DNA of 60,275 bases, taken from the NCBI GenBank assembly GCA_021775855.1, contig JAJFGZ010000042.1:1-60275 (forward strand), read 5' to 3'. The stretch is from Hyphomicrobiales bacterium. Lineage in GTDB: Bacteria > Pseudomonadota > Alphaproteobacteria > Rhizobiales > NORP267. Below are positions 24,339 through 34,038 of the stretch, piece after piece (position 1 is the first letter of the stretch; each line of letters begins with the position of its first letter). The notes beneath the pieces were generated by a model. The model did no database searches. It was not told where the DNA came from and was given only the letters and a program-made list of their open reading frames with translations. Both the position numbers and the translations under genes were made by a program.

Positions 24339-25985
24339 TCAGACCTGTTGTTCGGCCTTGGCTTCTTCCACAACCTGATCGCGGAAAATCCGCCGGATGA
24401 CCTTGCCGGTCGTGGTCAGGGGCATTTCGTCGACAAAGGCGATCTCGCGCGGATATTCGTGGGCCGATAATTTAACCCGCACGTATGTCTGAAGTTCCTT
24501 GGCCAGGGTGTCGGTTTTTTCAAACCCTTCATTCAGCACCACAAACGCCTTCACGATTTCAGTGCGCATGGGGTCGGGTTTGCCGACGGCGGCGGCGAGC
24601 GAAATAGCCGGGTGGGCGATCAGGCAATCCTCGATCTCGCCGGGGCCGATCCGGAACCCGGCGCTGGTGATAACATCGTCGTCGCGGCCGACAAATTCCA
24701 CATACCCGTCGTTATCCATGATGCCTTGATCGCCGGTCTGCAGCCAGTCGCCGACATATTTGTCGCGTGTCGCGTCAGGCTTGTCCCAATATTCCAGGAA
24801 CATGACCGGGTCGGGCCGCTTCACCGCGATCTGGCCCAGTTCGCCGCGTTTGACCTCGCGGCCCTCCTTATCGATAATCGCGACGATATGGCCGGGCACA
24901 GTTTTGCCGATGCTGCCGGCGCGGCTAAGGCCAATTTTAGCGCACGACGAGAGCACGTAATTGCATTCTGTCTGGCCGTAAATTTCGTTGATCGTGACGC
25001 CCAGTTCGCTACGTCCCCATTCGAACATTTCACGACCGAGCGCCTCTCCGCCGGACATAATGGTGCGGATCGGGAGATCGAATCGCTTGCCGGGGCTATC
25101 GACAATGCGCATCATTTTAAGCGCGGTGGGCGCGATAAACATGTTGCGCACCTTGAATTCCTCGATCAGCCCGAAGGCCGCCTCCGGTTCAAACTTCCCA
25201 AACGCGTGTCCCAAAACCGGGACACCGGCGCGCAGGCCCGCAAGCAGAATGTTGAGCAATCCACCGGCCCAGGCCCAGTCAGAGGGAGTCCAGATCAGAT
25301 CGTCGGGCTGGGGGAAAAATTCGTGCGACATTTCCACCCCGGGGACATGCCCGAGCAACACCCTGTGGGCATGCAGTGCACCCTTTGGCTGCCCTGTCGT
25401 GCCTGACGTGTAAACCATCATGGCCGGATCATCGGCATTGGTGACGACGGGAATAAAGTCGGGATTGGCATCAGCCAGTTGCTGGTGGAAATCTTTCGCA
25501 ATGCCATCCGCACCGTCGGCACACCAGATAATTTCGAGCGCCGGCAGGTCGCCAGCAATCTGTTTGATCTTGGCGAGGCCCGCTGTATCGCAGACAATCG
25601 CCCGGGCACCGGCATTCGCGAGCCGGTATTGCAAACCATCGACGCCGAAAAGTGATGCGAGTGGCAGTGCGATGGCGCCCAGCTTGTAGATCGCCATATG
25701 GCTGATCACAGCTTCAATCCGTTGCGGCATGAGGATCGCAACCCGATCACCACGCCGGATCCCGGCGGCGCGCAATGCGGATGCCGCCCGGTCCGACTGA
25801 GCTTTCAGGTTGCTATAACTGAACCGGGAAACCTGGCTGTCGGATGTTTTGAGAATTATTGCAACGCGGTCGGGATCGCTTTCCGCCCAACGGTCGCAGG
25901 CATCAAAGCCAATATTGTAATGCTCCGGGATTTGCCACTTGAACTGGCTGTACATATCCTCGTAATTGTCAGTCGAAAAACGCAT
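24339..25985 (-). CDS. AMP-dependent acyl-CoA synthetase (acetyl/medium-chain type)
   Basis: This 548-residue ligase has the P-loop VYTSGTTGQPKGALH, the motif NEIYGQTECNYV, the hinge TGDQGIMDNDGYVEFVGRDDDVITSAGFRIGPGEIE and the C-terminal acyl-transfer Lys in TTGKVIRR. Overall it resembles Acs/AcsM-like synthetases for short- or medium-chain acids rather than FadD. Acids such as propionate, acrylate or butyrate are possible; the sequence does not decide. It is the last gene of a unit with the CAP lipoprotein (15 bp upstream) and the MscS channel. It starts at ATG 25985. Confidence 0.9.
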   Translation of the reverse strand: MRFSTDNYEDMYSQFKWQIPEHYNIGFDACDRWAESDPDRVAIILKTSDSQVSRFSYSNLKAQSDRAASALRAAGIRRGDRVAILMPQRIEAVISHMAIYKLGAIALPLASLFGVDGLQYRLANAGARAIVCDTAGLAKIKQIAGDLPALEIIWCADGADGIAKDFHQQLADANPDFIPVVTNADDPAMMVYTSGTTGQPKGALHAHRVLLGHVPGVEMSHEFFPQPDDLIWTPSDWAWAGGLLNILLAGLRAGVPVLGHAFGKFEPEAAFGLIEEFKVRNMFIAPTALKMMRIVDSPGKRFDLPIRTIMSGGEALGREMFEWGRSELGVTINEIYGQTECNYVLSSCAKIGLSRAGSIGKTVPGHIVAIIDKEGREVKRGELGQIAVKRPDPVMFLEYWDKPDATRDKYVGDWLQTGDQGIMDNDGYVEFVGRDDDVITSAGFRIGPGEIEDCLIAHPAISLAAAVGKPDPMRTEIVKAFVVLNEGFEKTDTLAKELQTYVRVKLSAHEYPREIAFVDEMPLTTTGKVIRRIFRDQVVEEAKAEQQV

Positions 25986-26000
25986 CCACCCTTATTCCCG

Positions 26001-26522
26001 TCAGTCGCTGGTTACGATCAAAGTCCAAAAAACCTTGTATTTGCTGAGCGCATTATAGGATGCCGCAATGCCCATAAAGCGGCCGTCCTCGAGCAGCAGC
26101 GTCTTGTCGTGGTTGGGGCTGCCGCGCCATCCGGAAAAGGCCTGGGCGATGGTATGATACCCGGCGCCGACATTCTCGGCCGTGTTGTTGCGCTGGATGC
26201 CGGCATTTTCCAGCCGTTCGTCAAAATCACCCCGGGTGGAGACGTCCTGGCCGACCTTGTCCTGGAAGGCCATGTCGCGGGAATGGGAATTTGCCTCGGT
26301 CATCAATAGGGGGTCAAGGGCAAGCGGCGCGAGGCCACGGGATTGCCGGTAATCGTTGATGATTCCGCGGGCTTCATCCGCGTCCAACTGTGCAGCGTTT
26401 GAAGCAAGGCTCGCATAGATGCCAGGTTCCACAGGTTGACTGCAGGCACCAAGCGCTAGCGTCAATGCGACCAGCACAGTCCCGACGACCCTGTTGAGTC
26501 GGATATTTCGTTTTTCAGCCAT
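26001..26522 (-). CDS. CAP/SCP-domain lipoprotein
   Basis: This is a 173-residue exported protein. The N-terminus has a basic start, a hydrophobic segment and the lipobox LALGAC, predicting lipidation at Cys near residue 27. The rest is a bacterial CAP (cysteine-rich secretory/SCP) domain: IINDYRQSRGLAPLALDPLLMTEANSHSRDMA, then AENVGAGY and FSGWRGSPNHDKTLL, and a C-terminal WTLIV strand. It should sit on the periplasmic face of a membrane; bacterial CAP proteins have no settled activity. Its ATG overlaps the stop of the MscS gene (TGATG), so the two are coupled. Confidence 0.88.
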   Translation of the reverse strand: MAEKRNIRLNRVVGTVLVALTLALGACSQPVEPGIYASLASNAAQLDADEARGIINDYRQSRGLAPLALDPLLMTEANSHSRDMAFQDKVGQDVSTRGDFDERLENAGIQRNNTAENVGAGYHTIAQAFSGWRGSPNHDKTLLLEDGRFMGIAASYNALSKYKVFWTLIVTSD

Positions 26523-29188
26523 CAATCGCCGTCGTCCGGATCCATGGGCTCACGGATCGCGCGCTTGCGGGTGCGCCTTGCCGGTTTTGCCTTTGATTTT
26601 CGTGGCGACGTTTCTTCCGTTTTGTCGGCATAGTGCAGGTGCACGTCTCGCTGTGGGAACGGGATTTCGATATTGGCTTCGCGGAGTTTTTTGAGGATCT
26701 CCATGCGAAGATCGCTTTTGATCGAGATGCCGTAATCGACCTCCTTCAAATGAATACGAACCTCGAACAAAAGCGCACTGTCACCGAAATCAAGAAAATA
26801 CACGCGCGGCTGCGGGTCCTTCAAAACGTCAGGATGGTTCGAGACAATATCGAGCAGAATATCCTGGACCAGTTCGGGGTCGGAATTGTAACCCACCCCG
26901 ATCGGAATTTTAACCCGGCCCTTGGTGTCGCCGTGCATCAGGTTGGTCACCACCCCGCTTATGAGGTTGGAGTTGGGAACAATTACGGTTGCACCGTCAA
27001 AGGTCTCGATTTCGGTTGAGCGAACGCTGATCTTGCGTACATACCCTTGGTCCGCGCCTGCGATGATCCAGTCGCCGGTTTTGATAGGACGTTCCGCAAG
27101 CAGGATCAGTCCCGAGACGAAATTATTGACGATGCTCTGCAGCCCGAAGCCGATCCCGAGCGATAGCGCGCCAGCGACCAGCGCGAGGTTCGAGAGGTCA
27201 AACCCGAGATACGAGAACCCGACAGTGGCGGCGATAATGATGCCGATATAGCCGATGGTCGTGACCAGGGAATTCCGCACCCCGACGTCAAGACCGGTAT
27301 AGGGCAGGTAACGATTCTCCAACCAGCGTTGCACGGTGCGCGTTACAATAACGCCCAGGATAAAGAGTCCGGTTGCCTGCAGGATCGAAGAAACGGAGAC
27401 TGTTATCTCTCCAACCGAAAATCCGAAAAATGCCGTGCGCAGCCAGCCGAAAATATCCTTGGTCTCGAAGCCCCAGGGGAACAGCAACAGGGATATGGCA
27501 AACATGATCAGGAACAGCCGTATCAATCCGTTCAGGATAATCGCGGCCTGTTCGATGCTGGCGCGGCGAATACCTACAGATTGACCAAACCGTTCGGCAA
27601 AGCTCTGGGGCCCGCCGACCCCGACACCGCGCATCAGAACGGCGTCCACATACATCATGGCCAACCTCAGTGCGCCCAGGATGATTGTCGCGATGACGAT
27701 CTCGGTTGCGATGAAATGGGCAAGCGAAAGGTACCCCAAGACTGCCGCGACTGGGATCGAGACGACGGCGATCCAGCATGCAATCTGCAACCAGCGCCAG
27801 CGGACTGGTGATGCACCTGATTGTTCCCTGGTATCCACTGCAGCGGGGACACTGAGTGCCTTGCCGATTGTCCTGGCGACCAAAGCAAACAGGAAGGCGA
27901 TAACCAGGCTGGCAATGGCCCCCTTGGCAATTGTGAGATCAAGGGGTGTGAACAGGATTGCGCCGAGTTGATCGAAAACATCATCGAATACGATGATCCC
28001 GACCGCGCTTGTCATGAGTATAAACAATTTGCGGGCGGGCTCGTCGCCGATATTGGAAATCCGTAATTGCGGTTTGCGTGGCGCGAGCAGGGCCGAGAGC
28101 AAACCGAGGGCGAAGAAAAATAGCGCAACGTTCAGTATTTCGGAGCGGGTCAGTGCGCTGATCCGGGCTGGCATGAGATCGAAGGCACCGAAACTCAGGG
28201 CAATCGCGATGGTTGTCAAAGTGGGAATGGCGGAAATGCTGATCGCAATTCCCACCCCGTGGGATATTTTGGAGTACGGAGAGATGGGAATGACGCCGCG
28301 GCTTCGGGAGGCGAATTTTCTGGCCCGCTGGGTAAGCAGCCATGCCATCAACAGGGCGATCGCCAGAATTCCGGCCACAGAGACCGGAAGCCACACGTTG
28401 GCCCGCTCGGCAATTATGCCAAACCAATCGGACATCAAAAGCTTAAACCTAGTGACCCCGACCGGAAGAGCCACCAGGAAATTTTGCCACAATACGGGGT
28501 CAAGAACCGAATACCGGCGCTCAAAAATACGATCCGCGAAATGCGCACGCCGGCGATCGGATATAACCGTAGCGGTCTGGCCCGCCGTCAGGGTCAACAA
28601 TTTGGTCCGGGTCACGGCGCCGCTGATTTCAGTCAACAGGGCTTCCTGCGCCGTGCGCTCTTTAGTGACCTCTTCGGCTTCCGGAGCCTCGTCATTTGCC
28701 GGGGTTGGGCCGAGCTGCTGCAGCCGTTGTTCAATGGCTTCCGCGCGGGGCGCAAGAAGAAGGGATATATCCTGAGCCTCCTGGCGCACCGCGGTGATTT
28801 GGTCACGTAATTTCGAAAGGTCCATGTCGCTCAGCGTTTCGCGCTGCAAGGCAGTCTGAACTTGCGTGCTGATGGCTTCGATCGCGTCTATCCGGGTGGT
28901 GATATTTTCCTCGACCTGCAAGGCGTCAACCGGGGCCGCTTGGTCAGATTCGTTACCGGTTCCGTCGTTTGATGACCCGTTCCCGTCTGCGACGGGGTCC
29001 TGTTCGTTGGAGGCGTTGCTGCCCGACGTCGAGACAGAATCCGTGCCGGATGCCACCTGGGCCAGCGCCGGGGCAGATATCGTGCCCAGAATTATGCAAA
29101 AGATGGCAACCCATCTCGCCAACCCAGACAAGCACAATAAGCTACGCCGATGGTCCACAACGATCTGATTTTCTTTTGCGGGAAGCAT
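26522..29188 (-). CDS. Large MscS-family mechanosensitive channel with periplasmic N-terminal domain
   Basis: With the start at ATG 29188 the product is 888 residues. It has a signal peptide (about 20-43, ending APALA), a Ser/Gly/Asp-rich linker and a helical periplasmic region (about 95-220) like the DUF3772 domain. About eleven membrane helices follow. The MscS core includes LALVAGALSLGIGFGLQSIVNNFVSGLILLAERPIKTGDWI, where SLGIGFGLQ is the pore-lining helix and the next part begins the beta domain. The tail is basic (Lys/Arg-rich). It acts as a tension-gated pore in the inner membrane during osmotic downshift. The frame is open upstream to 29338, but the signal peptide favours the later start. 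A divergent cyclase gene lies 214 bp away. Confidence 0.92.
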   Translation of the reverse strand: MLPAKENQIVVDHRRSLLCLSGLARWVAIFCIILGTISAPALAQVASGTDSVSTSGSNASNEQDPVADGNGSSNDGTGNESDQAAPVDALQVEENITTRIDAIEAISTQVQTALQRETLSDMDLSKLRDQITAVRQEAQDISLLLAPRAEAIEQRLQQLGPTPANDEAPEAEEVTKERTAQEALLTEISGAVTRTKLLTLTAGQTATVISDRRRAHFADRIFERRYSVLDPVLWQNFLVALPVGVTRFKLLMSDWFGIIAERANVWLPVSVAGILAIALLMAWLLTQRARKFASRSRGVIPISPYSKISHGVGIAISISAIPTLTTIAIALSFGAFDLMPARISALTRSEILNVALFFFALGLLSALLAPRKPQLRISNIGDEPARKLFILMTSAVGIIVFDDVFDQLGAILFTPLDLTIAKGAIASLVIAFLFALVARTIGKALSVPAAVDTREQSGASPVRWRWLQIACWIAVVSIPVAAVLGYLSLAHFIATEIVIATIILGALRLAMMYVDAVLMRGVGVGGPQSFAERFGQSVGIRRASIEQAAIILNGLIRLFLIMFAISLLLFPWGFETKDIFGWLRTAFFGFSVGEITVSVSSILQATGLFILGVIVTRTVQRWLENRYLPYTGLDVGVRNSLVTTIGYIGIIIAATVGFSYLGFDLSNLALVAGALSLGIGFGLQSIVNNFVSGLILLAERPIKTGDWIIAGADQGYVRKISVRSTEIETFDGATVIVPNSNLISGVVTNLMHGDTKGRVKIPIGVGYNSDPELVQDILLDIVSNHPDVLKDPQPRVYFLDFGDSALLFEVRIHLKEVDYGISIKSDLRMEILKKLREANIEIPFPQRDVHLHYADKTEETSPRKSKAKPARRTRKRAIREPMDPDDGD

Positions 29189-29402
29189 AGGGCTCTGCTT
29201 GCGGTCTCGTGAATCCGTGGAGCAACATAGCCGGAATATTGCGAATTGCCAGAACATTGCGAGAGGCCGATGGAATGAACTGTTTATATATAAAAGACTG
29301 GACAGAATGGCGACCGCCGCGCTTTTATAGTGGATCACAAAATTGCCGCAGAGCAGTTTTGGCGATCAACAATGGTTCTGTGGGTTTGATGGGAGGAAAA
29401 TC
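29189..29402. other. Divergent intergenic region, MscS / exported cyclase
   Basis: This 214-bp AT-richer spacer lies between the leftward channel gene and the rightward cyclase gene and must carry both promoters. It includes TTTATATATAAA-like sequence around 29282-29294 that could serve as a -10 region on either strand. No operator-like repeat was found. Confidence 0.35.
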
Positions 29403-30536
29403 ATGAAATTTCACACAAAAACGGGATTGCATACCAATTTCAAGAAATGCCTGATGGCGGGTGCATCGGCCTTGCTGCTTTCGACCATAATTCCAGGGTT
29501 TGCCGAGGCCGCTTCGCAAGCACAGATGAACGCTGTTTCTGCGTCACAGGCGATGGTGCCGTCAGGACCCTGGCCGGCAGGCGACGAGCGCGGCATGGCA
29601 AATACCATTGGCACCGGCACGTGGGCGCGGTGCGCCTACCATCTGGCAGATGGAAATGCCCAGTCATATGAAGTCAGTCACGAACGCTCCAACACGATGC
29701 CGATGTCGCCTTTTGGACGCCCGTTGGAGTATGAATTTACCCCGACGGTCACGCTTCCCGGGACCCGGCACGCTTTCAACGGAGAACAGGTCTTGGGTGG
29801 TGAACCCGGCGCCCAGGGAACCCAGATGGATGCGATCGGCCATTTTGCATATCGCGACGAAGCCTGGGACGGGGAAAGCCCGAACCCGGCCGCTGGCGCT
29901 CACTATTATGGTGGGTATTCCCAAGAGGACGTGAAGCCGACAGACGATTCTCCCCTGCTGCGACTTGGTATAGAAAATGTGCCGCCTATTATCACTTCCG
30001 CTGTTCTGCTTGATGCCAAAGCGTATCTTGGAGGCGGCAGCGCCATGGAGCCAGGTCAGTTGATTACGGCGGCCGATATCGAGGCGATGATCGAAGCCCA
30101 GGGCCTTGCATGGCGCGGGGTTCTGCCAGGCGATGTCCTGTATATCTATACCGGCTGGGGCGATGGTTGGATGGACCCGGACGAGGATAAAACCTATTAC
30201 ACAATGGGTCCGGGACTTTCGCGCGATGCGGCTGACTATTTGGCAGAGAAATCGGTGGTATTGATCGCCCTCGACAATCCGTTTACTGATCCGGTAGCTG
30301 CGGGCCAATTTCAGGGTCAGGCAATGCCGCCAAACGGCATGGATGACGGATTACCGTTTGCAATCCATCACCAGAATCTCGCGGTATCTGGCATCCATCA
30401 GATCCAAAATGCCAATCTGACAGCGATGGCCGCCGACAAGGTCTGGACGTCATGCACGATCGTGCTGCCGCTGCGCTCGCGTGGAAATTCCGGGTCCCCG
30501 GTGCGCCCCGTCGCGATTGGTGCGCCGAACCAGTAG
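29403..30536 (+). CDS. Exported cyclase-family (kynurenine formamidase-like) hydrolase
   Basis: This 377-residue protein has a signal peptide (ALLLSTIIPGFAEAA, about 18-37) and a cyclase (PF04199-like) domain. The metal-binding signature is GAQGTQMDAIGHFAY, corresponding to the family motif GTHxDxPxHF with Gln in place of the second His. LLDAKAYLGG, GDVLYIYTGW and a C-terminal AIHHQNLAVSGIHQIQNANL follow, as in the large amidohydrolase-like cyclases. The substrate is unknown. ATG 29403 has GGGAGGAAAATC directly upstream; the frame is open from 29343. Periplasmic location is predicted. Confidence 0.87.
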   Translation: MKFHTKTGLHTNFKKCLMAGASALLLSTIIPGFAEAASQAQMNAVSASQAMVPSGPWPAGDERGMANTIGTGTWARCAYHLADGNAQSYEVSHERSNTMPMSPFGRPLEYEFTPTVTLPGTRHAFNGEQVLGGEPGAQGTQMDAIGHFAYRDEAWDGESPNPAAGAHYYGGYSQEDVKPTDDSPLLRLGIENVPPIITSAVLLDAKAYLGGGSAMEPGQLITAADIEAMIEAQGLAWRGVLPGDVLYIYTGWGDGWMDPDEDKTYYTMGPGLSRDAADYLAEKSVVLIALDNPFTDPVAAGQFQGQAMPPNGMDDGLPFAIHHQNLAVSGIHQIQNANLTAMAADKVWTSCTIVLPLRSRGNSGSPVRPVAIGAPNQ

Positions 30537-30549
30537 CGCCAACCATTTC

Positions 30550-30582
30550 GGTGCGGCGGGCATTAACATGTCCTGCCGCACC
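30550..30582 (+). terminator. Strong hairpin after the cyclase gene
   Basis: GGTGCGGC and GCCGCACC form a perfect 8-bp stem, with further G/C pairing possible inside, starting 14 nt after the cyclase stop. No T run follows, so it may be an mRNA 3'-end stabiliser or a rho-assisted terminator. Confidence 0.5.
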
Positions 30583-30796
30583 GTCAGACAGCTTGTATCA
30601 GCCGAACCAATGGGATGCATTTCCTGGTATAGTTTCCGGGCCAGGATTGCTCATTGGCTAGAGTTTTAACGGCTTAACTCTTTTTTTCTCAAAATTGTGG
30701 ATGATTGGCGGGTGTTGCCTTGTCACGCGTGGCAATCGCGTGTCGGCAGGGATCCACCATATTTTTTAAGAATTGCCATTTTGCTGGAGAGTTATT

Positions 30797-33700
30797 GTGA
30801 AACCGGGTTTTGATATCGCCAAAAATCCCAAAGGTCATCTGGTATTTGCCTTATTGGCCGTCCTTATACTGGCAGTCGTTTCGGGAAGTTTGTTTATTAC
30901 CAGTAAGATTATGAATATCTTCAGAGGTTCTGTTGCGGCCAATGAAGAACGGATGGATCACGTTCGCGATCTGAACTATCTGGTCGTTTATGCGGAACGG
31001 GTCGAAGTCGCCGGACAGAAGCTGTTCACGTCGAGCGATATTTACAGTGCGCGTGAGGAGCGGGATACTGCCCGCGCGGTCTTCAACAATCAACTTGCCA
31101 TTATCCGGGAAAGAGAAAGCCGGAATCCAGTGGTCCAAATGCCTGCCAACACGCCCGATTACCTCGGTCGCATAAAATTTTCCTTCGAGCAGGTGGTGCG
31201 AGATCAGGAAACCGTATTCAGGCTTTATGACGCCGGCGAGCCTGGACTTGCAAGCCGGTTTATGACCGCGACGAGCCGGCACCAGGAAACGTTGGATGGG
31301 CTAATTCTAGATACCATCCAAGCTACCCAGAGCAATATGCAAAGGAATCTCGGGTTGCAAATTAAGAATGCGGATTTGTTCCTCGAATATACCTATATTG
31401 CGGTCGCGGTATTGGCCCTTTTTCTGGGACTATTTACGCTCTATAGCCGTAAAATCTATTTGAACATGCTGTTCAGCGGGAAAGCCCATCTGAAGGCGGT
31501 CGAGGCGACAAGTGCTGCGCTTGCTGAGCTTGCGGGCCACAAGTTGGCATTGGAAGAACATGCCATCGTGGATGTAGTGAACGTAACCGGGGATATTACC
31601 TATGTGAATGACCGGTTCTGTGAAGTGTCCGGGTACGCGCGAGAAGAATTGGTTGGTGGAAATTACGATAAACTGCATTCAGGTGATCACCTGGACTCGC
31701 TCTATGTTGATATCAACCGCGCAATCCGAAACGGCGAAACCTGGCAGGGCGAAATCAAGAGCCGCGCCAAGGACGGAGACATTTTCTGGGTCGAGACCAC
31801 AATTGTCCCGGTGCGCGATGCAGAAGGCAAAATCAAAGAATATATCTCGATTAGAACCGATATCACTGAACTCAAAAACGCCGTCCAGAACCGGCAGAAA
31901 GACCTTGATCTTCTCAATGCTACCTTCGACAATTTTCCAGGTGCAATCAGCGTAATCGACGCTGACCTTGCCTTGATCGCCGTCAACGATACGTTTTTCG
32001 AACTGTTGGATCTGCCAAAAGAACTGTTCAAACCCGGCGTCACCCTGGAGGATATTATCAGGTACAATGCCGAAAGGGGCGAATATGGCGAAGGCGATGT
32101 GGACGAAATGGTCCGCGAGCGGATCGATCTGGCGAAAAAATTTGAAGCTCATTCGTTCGAGCGTACGACAGCTGATGGCGTAACGATCAAGATCAGCGGA
32201 ATCCCGTTGCCGAATGGTGGGTTCGTGACCACGTATATAGATATCACGGAGGAGCGTCGGATCATCGAAGCGCTGCGTGAGGCCAAGGATCAGTATCAGC
32301 GGTTAATGGAGACGACAAACGTCATTCCATGGGAGTATAGCGTTGCGGATAAGCGATTCAGCTATGTCGGTCCACAGTCTGAATCCATGCTTGGGTATCC
32401 AGCGGAGGACTGGTACCACACGGAATTCTGGTCGAAAGCCGTCTATCCAGACGATCATGAAGAGGCCTTGGATGTTTGCCGGGAGGCCCGAGAGCGCGGC
32501 GAAGATTACGACATCGAGCATCGGATGGTGACCGCAGATGGCAACGTCATCTGGGTCCATAACTTTGTCACGATCAGCAGAACCGATGGTGAATTGGTAA
32601 GCGTGAACGGGGTGATTTTGGATATATCCGAGCGCAAAAAAACCGAACTCGAACATTCCCGACAGGCGAAATTGCTTGATCTGATGAGCGCGGTCTCGGT
32701 GGCTGCCAATAATGTGATGGATCCGGAACAGATTCTGTATTTTTGTCTCCGTCGTATTTGCGAATTTACCGGCTGGAGCTTCGGTCACGTCTACAACCCG
32801 GCACAGGATGGTTCAGGGATGCTGGAACCCACAAAATTCACCTACGTCGACGACGAGGATCAGTTGGTGGAATTTGTCGCCGCGACCGAGGGGATGAAAT
32901 TCAGGCCAGGCGATGGCCTGCCCGGCCGTGTTTTCAAAAGCAGGTCGTTGGATTGGATTGTCGATATCGCAGACTATCCCAACTCTCAAAGATTGAACGA
33001 GTGTCGGCAAAACGGTCTGGTAGGCGGCATCGCGGTTCCGGTCCAGATCGACAGGGAAATTGTTTCGATCCTCGAATTTTTCTCCAGGTGGGAAATGGAG
33101 CCGAGCTCCGATGAAATCGAAATGTTGAATTTTGTCGCCCAGCAGGTCGGCCGCGTGATCGAGAGGGGCCGCACGGAGCAGGAATTGACCGCGCATCGGG
33201 ACCATCTCCAGGAAATGGTCGAACTGTCTACACTGGAACTGGAGAATAAGGCCAAGGATTTGGCCGAAGCCCTTGACAAGGAAAAACATCTGAACGAGCT
33301 CCAGCGCCAGTTTGTTTCAATGACAAGTCACGAATTCCGCACGCCTTTGACGATCATCGACAGCGCCGCCCAGCGTATGAAGCGCAGGGTGGAGAAAGGC
33401 GGACTTTCGCCTGAAGACGCGGTTGAGCGGATTGATAATATCCGCACGGCTGTCCAGCGTATGATCCGGCTGATGGAAAGCACCTTGTCGGCCGCTCGTA
33501 TGGATGAAGGCAAGATCCAGATCAAGATCGGTCCATGCGATCTCAAAGGTATCATCGACCGGGTTTGTACCAGCCAGAGCGATGTGAGTGCGACCCACAA
33601 AATTAATCTGAATCTGGTGGACATTCCTGCCACAATTAATGCTGATTCCGATTCTCTCGAGCAGATTTTTACCAACCTGATTTCCAACGCCGTCAAATAT

Positions 33701-34030
33701 GCTCCTGACGATCCGGAAATCCAGGTATCGGGATACGTGAAAAATAATCAAGTCGTGGTATCGGTCAGCGACAACGGCCTTGGGATCGATACGGAAGATC
33801 TCGAAAGAGTTGGCGAACGCTTTTTCCGCGCCAAGACCTCGACAGGCATCGCGGGGACCGGGATCGGCCTCAATCTGGTGAAGGCCTTGGTCCTCCAGCA
33901 TAGCGGGTCGGTTGACGTTGAAAGCGTAAAAGGCGAGGGCAGCACATTTGTCGTGCGGCTGCCGATTGAGGGTCCTGACCCCCGGAAATCGAAGGCGCCG
34001 GAAGAAGCGAGTGAAGCGGCAGTTGCCTGA
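30797..34030 (+). CDS. Membrane-bound multi-PAS/GAF sensor histidine kinase
   Basis: With GTG 30797 (GGAGAG upstream) the protein has 1077 residues. Membrane helices at about 14-35 and 199-219 flank a helical periplasmic sensor region. Next come three PAS domains (about 255-370, 378-495 and 505-615), with the PAC motif EYISIRTDITELK in the first. A GAF domain (about 630-790) and a coiled coil follow. The HisKA domain has SHEFRTPL with the phospho-His near 845. The HATPase domain has NLISNAVKYAPD, DNGLGIDTEDLERV and GTGIGLNLVKALV. There is no receiver domain, and no response regulator gene is adjacent, so its partner is unknown. Several PAS domains could bind haem, flavin or small ligands; none is identified. 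The gene is convergent with dddP (8-bp gap). Confidence 0.93.
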   Translation: MKPGFDIAKNPKGHLVFALLAVLILAVVSGSLFITSKIMNIFRGSVAANEERMDHVRDLNYLVVYAERVEVAGQKLFTSSDIYSAREERDTARAVFNNQLAIIRERESRNPVVQMPANTPDYLGRIKFSFEQVVRDQETVFRLYDAGEPGLASRFMTATSRHQETLDGLILDTIQATQSNMQRNLGLQIKNADLFLEYTYIAVAVLALFLGLFTLYSRKIYLNMLFSGKAHLKAVEATSAALAELAGHKLALEEHAIVDVVNVTGDITYVNDRFCEVSGYAREELVGGNYDKLHSGDHLDSLYVDINRAIRNGETWQGEIKSRAKDGDIFWVETTIVPVRDAEGKIKEYISIRTDITELKNAVQNRQKDLDLLNATFDNFPGAISVIDADLALIAVNDTFFELLDLPKELFKPGVTLEDIIRYNAERGEYGEGDVDEMVRERIDLAKKFEAHSFERTTADGVTIKISGIPLPNGGFVTTYIDITEERRIIEALREAKDQYQRLMETTNVIPWEYSVADKRFSYVGPQSESMLGYPAEDWYHTEFWSKAVYPDDHEEALDVCREARERGEDYDIEHRMVTADGNVIWVHNFVTISRTDGELVSVNGVILDISERKKTELEHSRQAKLLDLMSAVSVAANNVMDPEQILYFCLRRICEFTGWSFGHVYNPAQDGSGMLEPTKFTYVDDEDQLVEFVAATEGMKFRPGDGLPGRVFKSRSLDWIVDIADYPNSQRLNECRQNGLVGGIAVPVQIDREIVSILEFFSRWEMEPSSDEIEMLNFVAQQVGRVIERGRTEQELTAHRDHLQEMVELSTLELENKAKDLAEALDKEKHLNELQRQFVSMTSHEFRTPLTIIDSAAQRMKRRVEKGGLSPEDAVERIDNIRTAVQRMIRLMESTLSAARMDEGKIQIKIGPCDLKGIIDRVCTSQSDVSATHKINLNLVDIPATINADSDSLEQIFTNLISNAVKYAPDDPEIQVSGYVKNNQVVVSVSDNGLGIDTEDLERVGERFFRAKTSTGIAGTGIGLNLVKALVLQHSGSVDVESVKGEGSTFVVRLPIEGPDPRKSKAPEEASEAAVA

Positions 34031-34038
34031 GACCCTTC

